DNA from: Blepharisma japonicum
Lineage: Eukaryota > Ciliophora > Heterotrichea > Heterotrichida > Blepharismidae
Assembly: GCA_949751835.1 (NCBI GenBank)
Contig: CATKHK010000048.1
Span: forward strand, 186,001-250,000
Reading direction: 5' to 3'
Length of the DNA: 64,000 bases
A model generated the notes under the pieces. It did no database searches. It saw only the letters and a program-made list of their open reading frames with translations, and was not told the DNA's origin. Each line of letters starts with the position of its first letter. The stretch's first letter is position 1. Both the position numbers and the translations under genes were made by a program. Of this stretch, positions 56,119 to 64,000 are shown piece after piece.

Positions 56119-58736
56119 ATGAAAATAGTGTATTTTCTTTTACTTTTATATTTAGGCTTCTGCTTTGAATACATTCTACACTTCAATTATTATGACACTC
56201 GCAATAGCTTGCTATCAAAACTCCCTCCACTAATACAAACAACAATTATTGTAGAGCATGACCCATCTCAAATGGAAGCTGTCTCAGACTTTCTCCTCAT
56301 AATTTCAGATCAAGAACTAGACTCATCAATTTTGCCAGATCTAAAAGGCATTTATCTTCAAAAGAAAATTAATAGAAAAACCCTTGCTTCTCAGTCACAT
56401 GGAAAAAGCCGGCGATTAGAAGAAGTTTTACCGATAAAATATTTATGGGATCAGAATAAGAAAGGAAACGGCGTAAAAATAGGGATTCTTGATTCGGGGA
56501 TTAATAGTGCTGATATTGGTAAAATACTTATTAAAGAATGCATAAATTTTACAAATGATCTTGATTGTGAAGACAGCACAGGGCATGGAACTTTTATGGC
56601 ATCACTTATATCAAGCACACAAGAAGGGTGTTTGGGGATTGCTCCAGAGTCAATTTTATATATTTTAAAGGTTTTTGAGGATTCTGAAGAGTCATATACA
56701 TCATGATTTCTAGAAGCTTTTAATTATGCAATACAAAATGATATAAAAATTCTCAGCTTATCAACTGGAGGTATAGATTTTTCTGACACACCTTTTGTAG
56801 TGAAAATAAAGGAGCTTGTAGAGAACGGGATTACCATTATATCAGCTGCAGGAAATGATGGGCCAGGATTTGGAACATTAAGTAACCCTGGAGATCAGCC
56901 TGAGGTAATAGGAGTTGGTGGATTAGACGAATCTGGAGAAAAAGTAGCTGACTTTAGTAGCAGAGGACCTACATTGTGGGAAATGAGAGGTGGAATGGGA
57001 AGGTTTAAGCCTGATATAGTAACTTATGCATCAAATATAAGAGGCTATGTCGGTGGGAAATGCTCATCAAGTTCTGGGACATCAGTTGCAACACCAATTG
57101 TTGCTGGAAGCCTTGCTTTAATCTATAACGAAACTTATTCTCCTGGGTTAATAAAGCAAGCCTTAATCCATTCTGCTGAAAAAATTCCTAAATTTTCTAT
57201 ATTTGAGCAAGGTGCTGGAAAACTTGATATTTTAAATGCAGAAGAATATTTCCAAAAACCAAAAAATATCTCATCATTTCCTTCCAATTTCAACAATAAT
57301 GATGAATATTTTTACCCATATAATTTACAAGGACTGTAATTTCTACTTAGACATGCAGATGGGTCTGCTTTAATTTTAAATTTCACAATATTCCATCCTT
57401 ATGAATCATCTTCTCCTTTATCTTTATTTTCAATTGAAAGAAGCTCATATGACCTAGAAATAAATATAGAAATTGCCAATTTTTCTGCATATACTGCATC
57501 AGTAGGTGTTTTTGTATTTTTAAATCATTATCATGCTGATTCTTTGCATGCTACAATTAATTTACAAAGTGATGATTTTAATTTATCAATCCCCCTTCAT
57601 TTTAAAACAAGCTTGGTTCCTGAAAAGGAGTTTAGAATTTTATGAGACTTAAGTCATAATTTAAAGTACCCAGAAAATGGGATTGTTATAAGAGATGAAG
57701 AAGAAGACAACTATTTATTTGATTGAAGAGGAGACCATCCTTTTACCAATCATTTGCAGCTATATGACTATATAGTTTCTTTAGGCTACACTATCGATTT
57801 TTTATATACAGATTTTTCTGGAGTAAAATCTAATTTATATTCCACATATCTAATAATTGACCCAGAGCTCCCATTTACTGATTATGAAATAAAAAAAATC
57901 AGATATGACGTTGACATTTCTGGGATTTCCCTCATAATTTTTGCAGACTGAGGAGACCATAAATCTCTTTCACATCAGCTAAAAAAAGCAAATTTAACGT
58001 CAGGAATACCAGGATCGAACATTTTTACAATCAATGAGCTTTTATCTCCATATTTCATGGAGTTTGGAGCATCGCGGAGCTACTCAGGCGAGGGTTTTTA
58101 CACATCTAAACATTTCTCAGTAAGTTTTCACTATAGTTTATGCAAGGATCTGAAATCACAAGATTCCCCGCTGACGGATATTTGATATCCCAATCATTTC
58201 TAGACCCAAAAACAAGCAAATCAAGAGAAATGGGTGTGATTGGTCTAATTGATTTTGATGTCAGCCGTATTGCAATTGTAGGGGATTCCAGCTGTTTGGA
58301 CCCATATTTATCGACTTATGACTGTTTATGGCTTATGGAAGAATTACTGGAGTTTACAGCACAAGGTAACTCAGTAGTTGATAATTGGTTTAAGCTTCCT
58401 TATGATTATGATATTCATATTGAAGAAGATGATTATGTTACTTGGGTATACCCAGCACCAATTTCTGAAGAAAGGGTAAGAAATCTTAAGTCTTTAGGGA
58501 TCGAAGAAGAAAAAGTGGTAAATCATGAAACTGAATGACATGAAATGACTCAGAAAAAATTGAGGACTTGGAGCCCATTTAGACCTGATGCAGATAATAT
58601 AGATTTAGTAAAGGTCGTCCAATTTATTGTGTCAGGAATTTTAATATTACTGCTTGGAGTTCTGTATTTTTCAAGAAAAAAGCCTGTCCAGCACTCATTG
58701 AGAAGACTTAAACCAATTTCAGTAGCCTCAGTTTAA
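56119..58736 (+). CDS. MBTPS1: Site-1-protease-like subtilase (MBTPS1/S1P family)
   Basis: The 861-residue protein is assembled over two introns (57336-57350, 15 nt; 58120-58136, 17 nt). It has a signal peptide, a prodomain with a basic RRLEE stretch near residue 100, and a subtilisin domain with Asp125 (ILDSG), His156 (GHGT), Asn (AAGNDGPG) and Ser (SSGTSVATP). The long luminal C-terminal region matches MBTPS1: RILWDLSHNLKYPENG, FDWRGDHPFTN, GYTIDFLYTDFSG, FADWGDH, GDSSCLDPYLSTYDCLWLMEELL. A terminal membrane helix (VVQFIVSGILILLLGVLYF) ends in a basic tail. Four or more TGA codons are Trp. Known family members cleave membrane-bound transcription factors in the Golgi. Confidence 0.9.
58120..58136 (+). 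other. 17-nt intron in the S1P-like gene
   Basis: GTAAGTTTTCACTATAG. Flanking exons differ in frame by two, and removing exactly 17 nt joins YTSKHFS to FMQGSEITRFPADG, aligned with MBTPS1 (MYYASGCSIAKFPEDG). This shows that introns here may be 17 nt. Confidence 0.8.
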
Positions 58737-58811
58737 TTTATTATCATTTTGTTAATATATAAATGTCTGCTCAAAATATATGATTTTCATATAATAAACC
58801 CCCTTTTTACA

Positions 58812-59765
58812 ATGGAACAGTCCGCTAGAGCAGAATTCAAAAGCAGAAATTCTCAGCTGACTCTTGAATCTGAACAAGAAATAATTCATTTGAAAAAAGA
58901 AAACTCAGAGCTCATAAACACACTGACTGAGCTCAGATGCCGAGTTCAATCATTGCAAAAACAAAATGAAAATTTGCAGAAATCAAATACAGGTTTTCAA
59001 GAGCAAATTAATAAACTTATATATGAAGAACAAGAAAGTTTTAATGCAAAAATCCAAATTACTATGGAACTTACTGAATGCAGAAAAGAGCTAGCAGAAA
59101 AATGCAAAGAAAATGAAGCGTTTAAGCAAGGAAATTTAGATGCAAAAGAAATAATCGAGAAGTTAAAAGAAAGAAATGAGGAGATAAGGAAGAGAAATGC
59201 AGAACTAGAGGAGTTTTGTATTCGAAAACAAAGCAAACAGCTGGAAACAAAAAATGAGCTGTTTGAAAAACAAACAAAAGGATTAAAAGAAGATTGCTAT
59301 TTTAATGATTTTAATTTGAAAAGATCACTGAATTTTCAAGATAATGATAAAAGTGCTAAAAGAATTAAAAAATCTGAAATTCAAAGGTTTATTTTTGATT
59401 CCCCAATATCAGATAGGCCATCTCCTGATTTACAAAATTTGCTTGATTCTTACAAATGTGAAATAATCCAAGCAAAGAAAACCATCAAAAATATGAAAAA
59501 TGACGTAAAACGCCTACTCGGATGGAAAATCAATTATTTTGACAACATAATAAGCCTCACTCTCCTATATTCCCAACAAACCATCTCTTTAGAAAAAGAG
59601 TTAAAAAATGGCGAAAACACTTACACTCTCTTATATACAGAATACATAAACAACGTCCTCTCAGTCTCAGAAATTTCTGATTACTTGTACCGACACACAA
59701 CTTACCCAGCCTTTTTTTCAGCGATTACTCTTCACTCATATAAAATCGGTTTTGCTTTCCATTAA
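58812..59765 (+). CDS. Mad1-like protein: coiled coil plus C-terminal RWD domain
   Basis: The 317-residue protein has a coiled coil (about 20-175), a basic linker (KRSLNFQDNDKSAKRIKK), and a C-terminal part beginning VKRLLGWKINYF, then SLTLLYSQ, LLYTEYINN, YLYRHTTYPAFFSAITL. This resembles the Mad1 C-terminal domain (RLTGYQI, LLETEFS, SIPAFLSSLTLELF), which binds kinetochore partners in the spindle checkpoint. It is far shorter than vertebrate Mad1 (about 718 aa), and the Mad2-interaction motif is not obvious. The ATG at 58812 is chosen over one at 58749 because the intervening leader is AT-rich. Confidence 0.65.
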   Translation: MEQSARAEFKSRNSQLTLESEQEIIHLKKENSELINTLTELRCRVQSLQKQNENLQKSNTGFQEQINKLIYEEQESFNAKIQITMELTECRKELAEKCKENEAFKQGNLDAKEIIEKLKERNEEIRKRNAELEEFCIRKQSKQLETKNELFEKQTKGLKEDCYFNDFNLKRSLNFQDNDKSAKRIKKSEIQRFIFDSPISDRPSPDLQNLLDSYKCEIIQAKKTIKNMKNDVKRLLGWKINYFDNIISLTLLYSQQTISLEKELKNGENTYTLLYTEYINNVLSVSEISDYLYRHTTYPAFFSAITLHSYKIGFAFH

Positions 59766-59800
59766 TGCCATAATTAATTTTAATTAACTGCAATTAATAA

Positions 59801-60406
59801 ATGAAGTTTTCACAGCTAGAGCCACTTACTCTACAAAAAACTGGACAAGTACATAACTTATGAAAAGACATGCTGAGTCAAGAAGAAAAGTCTTATTTAA
59901 AGTAAAATTTTATTAGTTCTATTGACCGTGGACTATTGAAAAATACATTTTCACCAAATTGCTTATCAAAACTAGCAATATCTGATCATCAGACTATTGA
60001 GACGAAGACTTATGAAACTTGTTCTAAGGAGTATGGAGTCCATATATTGGATAGGGCAAGGCTTTATCAAAGTGAGCCCACAAGTCCTGATTTTTTTCGG
60101 TGAAAAAGGTTCCATAACTGTCCTTGGGCTAATAGTTCTATTGCTCTAAGTCACAATCCTACACCGACTAATGAATTAAGTAAAAAAATACTTAAAGATT
60201 CAAGTAAATTTTATATAGAGATAAGGCACCAAAAATATAAAAGTCAACAGCTAAGCTGTGGAAGGTTATCAACTTTAAAAAAAGCTGAAGAGATAGAGTT
60301 TCATAGAAAAATTGAGCTTGAAAAAGAAAAATCCAGGTGAACCTTATTTAGGGGCTTAAATAGAAATTGCTCATTACCTAGACTCTATGCTAAAAAACCA
60401 TTTTAG
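59801..60406 (+). CDS. Uncharacterized 196-residue protein, intron-split
   Basis: This gene is visible only when TGA is Trp (59861, 60102, 60339) and a 15-nt intron (59902-59916) is removed. The spliced product is MKFSQLEPLTLQKTGQ...ETKTYETCSKEYGVH...FFRWKRFHNCPWANS...RLYAKKPF, basic and Ser-rich, with no membrane segment. No family was recognised. Both exons are open and in phase with a terminal TAG, so the model is self-consistent, but there is no homology support. Confidence 0.55.
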
Positions 60407-60562
60407 TAAGAAATTATTAATAATATCAATTATTACCCATGATATTAATTTCTTCATTCCATCTCTACTAAATTTTGCATCAATGATCTTAAATTAATAA
60501 TTTTCTTTATATTTATTAATTATAATTATTTTCCGCATAAATTACAATAGATTAATGTATAG

Positions 60563-61624
60563 TTACATATTGATGAAAGTCTTGGGGTCAAAATATTTCA
60601 TTAAAGACTGCACCGAGGTTATGTAGCTTTGGTAATGCTTTGACGATTTTGAAGGATCGATATGATTTATATAAGGATCGATTAAATTTTCCAGCTCAGG
60701 GTAATATAATGGGCCTCTATTCAATCTTAAATATGCTAAAATAGGCTCAAATCTAACTGCAAAATTTAAATAAGAAATTGAATGTGTGTACATCCCTTGG
60801 AGCTCTCAATTACTATTAAATACACCTGACCCAGGCAAAAACTTCTCATTTCTTCCTGCAGTAAAACAAAACTGTTTTTGGTCAATATTCACTACATTCA
60901 TATCAGCCCAAGGATCTTGGTCAATCATTTTCACCACACTTCTTTGTATAAGGCTAAATGGGGTCCTTATATCTTCATAATTTTTTGAAAAATTTGCAAC
61001 AGAAAAAATGGTAAAATCCAAATTTTTATTAGAGATAAAAGTTTTTTCTTTGATAATAGAAATAGGACGATTGTTAAAAGTTTTGATAGATACTTCAGAC
61101 TGTTCTGAATAAATAATAGAATTTGATGTAATTAATAAATCTCCTGATAATAAAATAGCGTGACCAATAGGTCTCTTTACAAGTTTATCTTGATCTGCTA
61201 TTGAAAAGATGTTTACTTGGGTTTCTATAGCATGATTTGGAGGATCAGGATGTCGTAATGATGCCAATCCTCTTGGCCTTGGAGATTCATCTATTTTTTG
61301 ATATTTTTGTCTTTGGGAATCTTGATATCCATCAAGTTCTTTTAATAGTGAATTATTTCCAAGATTAGCGACCCGGAACCCATGTATATGCTCTATTCCA
61401 TAGGTGGGGTCTTTTAATACAATCCCTTCATTTTTATTATCTTCCACTATTGAGCTTCTTACTCCTTTGCCATTTTTGAGATTTTGTGACTTATTTTGAG
61501 AAGAATTTGGAGTAATTACACTTGCACCTAATTTTGCAAATAAATTTGATCTGTCGCCTTGATTTATTTTTAAAGCACTTTTAGAAGCTGAAGAATCTGT
61601 AAATAATGAACTAGTTTCATTCAT
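60563..61624 (-). CDS. Trypsin-fold protein, probably catalytically altered
   Basis: The 353-residue protein (TGA at 60806-60808 = Trp, NSNWELQGM) has a disordered N-terminal third followed by a trypsin/HtrA-like domain. GHAILLSGDLLITSNSII corresponds to the strand containing the catalytic His in related peptidases (usually LLTNNHVI or TAAHC), but here the His is replaced. DFTIFSV may hold the Asp. GRNEKFLPGSGVFNSN resembles the G(N/D)SG segment with Ser preserved. It is more likely a regulatory or pseudo-protease than an active enzyme. The fold call is by motif order only. Confidence 0.5.
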
Positions 61625-61664
61625 AATTTTATAAATTTATTATAAACGTTACAATTAATAAAAA

Positions 61665-64000
61665 ATGCTTTTAGGCTCTATTTTAAATGGGCTTCAACCT
61701 ACTCAACTTCAAAATGAAGAATCCAAGCAAGAACAGTATATTGGATTACAAACCAAATCCATGATATCAGAAGAAGAGGGCCTACTGCAAGCCCAATCCG
61801 CAATCCCTTCTCCAAGACCTGAAGAGAAGTTTAAAAAGATGGAGGAAAATCAAGAAATAATTGCTTTGCTTGATGCAATTGAAGCTTCTGATGAAAATCT
61901 TGCCAAACAAATTGCACTTATTCAAAGCTTTATAGAAAGAAATAAAGAATTTGTGGAGTCTGGCAAAGCGATTGTTAAATCACTCAGCTGTGGCTTGGAA
62001 AACCTAGCTCTTGAGCTCTTTAATAATGGCTATTTAGTTCCAGACGCAGAAATTATTAATGCTGTTCAAGCAGGGAAAGATAATTTAGCCCTTGAAATTA
62101 TTCGTAAAAGAATGCATAATAATGAATATCGTGAGCTCGTTTTATGGTATTTAGCATATAAAGATTCGTTTTATGCCTTAGACGAATTTTTAATCCAAAA
62201 TCAAGATTTAAGAATATATGCAATAGGCGGGATAACAATTCCAGAAGAAAGGAAAAAAATATATTCAGACCCTTCATTGGTATCAATTTCTCTTGGACAG
62301 TCGATTTCTGCAAGCTTAGATTATGTAGCTTGCTATTTACTTATGCTGTCTCCATCATCGCTTACTATAAGCTCCTTTAATGAAGCTATTCAGAATTGCT
62401 GCATGGGAGTCTTAAAAAGGTTATGGACAGGGGATGTCTATCAGTCTAATATTTCACTTATAAAGGCAAGGAAAAAGAAATCAGCAATTTGGAATTCGTT
62501 GAAGAATCAAGCAGTTACAGTCGAAGAAAGGAAAATTTTATCAAGAGGGCTAAGACTTTCAAAAATCATTGATGCTTTGGCAGCAAAAAATAAGCTTCAT
62601 GAGATGAAAGAGCTAGTTAATTGGCCCGGTGCAGCAAATGATGATGGAGTTATACAAAAGTTAATTAATTTAAGACAAGAAGAAATTGCAAAAGAAGCTG
62701 CTAAAAAGTGCACAATTGCAAGCGCAAAAGATTTTGTTGTTGCATGGGAAGCAGAATATTACGATGTTTGTGTGCTTTGCTTGAAATCGGAAGGTTCAAT
62801 AAGACAACTTGAAATAAATGAAATACAAGAAAAGCTTGTATCATTGCTAAATAAAGGAGAAACTTGCCTGCCTGCAATTAAAATGCTAAGCAGAATTACT
62901 CCTATAGCCTGAAAATATAGCTTAACAAAAGATCTCTGCTTAAACATTCAAAACATAGCTAAACGTCACAACGAAATCATTTTCTGTCCAGCGCCTTTAC
63001 TTTTCTGTGCTCTTGCAGCTGAGTTTTTATCAGTTCTTGGGAGATCTTCTCTGCAATATGAAAACCGATGCTTCTCAGCAGCAGAAAATATAAAGGATTT
63101 AGGAGTGTGTATAGAAGAATCACTTAAGGATGAAAATGAATTAAGATATTTTCTACTACAAACTGACACTTTGGATAGGACAACACTAAATATAATTACA
63201 GTAAATGGTTTTACTAATATGCTGGAAAGTGATGAAATAGGAACCATTATTACAAAACTCTGGGTAGGGCCTAATAAAAATTATGGATTAATAGGTGCTT
63301 CAGGACTTTATACATCACTTAAGTCCCCTTCTGGGTCAGACGATGCAATGGGATTTTCAAGAAGCATGGACAAAACTAAGCCATATTTATTTCATTATAT
63401 ACAATGGATCGACTCATGCAGCTTAAGATTTAATTCCCAAGCCTTATCTACCGTTTGCCTTGTGGTTATTTATCAAATTTTGATTTACAGCGCAATTCAA
63501 GCAGACGCATTTACAGATGTCGCTAGTGATCCTACAAGTAAAGTTTTTTTAAGAATAGCTCAGTTTTGAATAGGAGGGATTCTTCTTGAGCATGTTTTGC
63601 ATTTTCTTTTTTCGTTTAAAACTGGAAGAGTATATGAAATGGGCTTTAAAGTATGGCTTGATATTTTTATGTTTATAGATATGATTTTGATAATAATAGG
63701 CTTTCAAAACTATTTGGCTGGGGATGGGAATAAATTAGACTATATAGATCCTGCATTGTGCAATGCATGCTTGCATTCGATAATGATGATACTGATCTGG
63801 ATAAGGTTTATGTCAATTTTAATTACTACGAAGACTTTTGGGCCGTTTTTAAAAATGCTGATGCTTATGATTGGAAGAATTATTAACTTTTTTGTTGTCT
63901 ATTTTTGCTTGATAGTCTGCTCAGCAGCCATTTTTACTGCGCTATTTAATGAATCCAACCCGAATTTTTTGAGTTTTTCGACATCAATTAGATCATTATG
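61665..64000 (+). CDS. TRP-like cation channel (3' partial)
   Basis: The open frame continues past the window edge (778 codons visible). The N-terminal soluble region of about 500 residues contains ankyrin-like helical pairs (NLALELFNNGYLVPDAEIINAV) and RTTLNIITVNGFTNML, typical of the TRPM/TRP linker. At least five hydrophobic segments follow (ALSTVCLVVIYQILIYSAI, VFLRIAQFWIGGILLEHVLHFLF, WLDIFMFIDMILIIIGFQ, SIMMILIWIRFMSIL, and GRIINFFVVYFCLIVCSAAIFTALF). TGA codons at 62910 and 63567 are Trp. The pore and C-terminus lie outside. The subfamily is uncertain. Confidence 0.75.

Noticed and set aside
1-64000. CRISPR arrays, insertion sequences, transposons, telomeric repeats
   Set aside because: None is visible; there are no short regularly spaced repeats, terminal inverted repeats, transposase motifs or telomere-like tracts.

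Overview
The window looks like macronuclear DNA of a heterotrich ciliate, most likely Blepharisma or a close relative. Three signs in the sequence agree. (1) In-frame TGA occurs at conserved tryptophan positions (importin alpha, glycogen phosphorylase, kinases, the site-1-protease-like protein, BK-like channel), while every gene ends in TAA or TAG, so UGA = Trp. (2) Introns are tiny: mostly 15 nt, with one clear 16-mer and one clear 17-mer, all GT...AG. (3) Genes are packed on both strands, separated by short AT-rich spacers (18 bp between two of them). Stentor shares the tiny introns but uses the standard code, which favours Blepharisma. The genus is inferred.

Layout, left to right. 1-2172: 3' part of a Slo/BK-type K+ channel. 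2218-6150: PTB-like four-RRM protein, enoyl-reductase-like MDR enzyme, importin alpha. 6371-6443: tRNA-Arg(CCT). 6683-11741: UBE2Q-type E2, tetraspanin-like protein, two unknowns and a multi-pass membrane protein. 11756-16200: glycogen phosphorylase and a CDPK. 16426-20451: DNA polymerase alpha catalytic subunit. 20636-23192: REEP/Yop1-like protein, a pepsin-fold protein without either catalytic Asp, and an unknown. 23659-31250: three tandem minus-strand VIT-vWA genes. 31959-37076: tyrosine phosphatase, kinesin-9, mitochondrial-type acyl carrier protein, membrane protein. 37136-43529: 2120-residue single-pass surface protein. 43631-50742: DHX40-like helicase, small unknown, coiled-coil RING protein, ECTF-motif protein. 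50979-56092: Aurora-like kinase with a long coiled-coil tail, GPR180/TMEM145-type receptor, acylated protein with PP1-docking motifs. 56119-64000: site-1-protease-like subtilase, Mad1 C-domain protein, small unknown, trypsin-fold protein, and the 5' part of a TRP-like channel.

The most unusual locus is the VIT-vWA cluster. The middle copy (872 aa, intact) carries a complete histone H3-like fold, with an H3-like lead-in at the start of that fold, inserted between its vWA domain and a PARP4/VWA5A-like C-terminal domain, plus a basic histone-tail-like linker. The two flanking copies lack the H3 fold, have lost metal-site residues and are decaying (one frameshift; one truncated with a relic of its C-terminal exon downstream). 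This looks like a host gene that captured a core histone after or during local duplication.

The other genes are housekeeping (replication, nuclear import, splicing/RNA, glycogen, cell cycle, cilia, signalling) and do not form an operon-like pathway.
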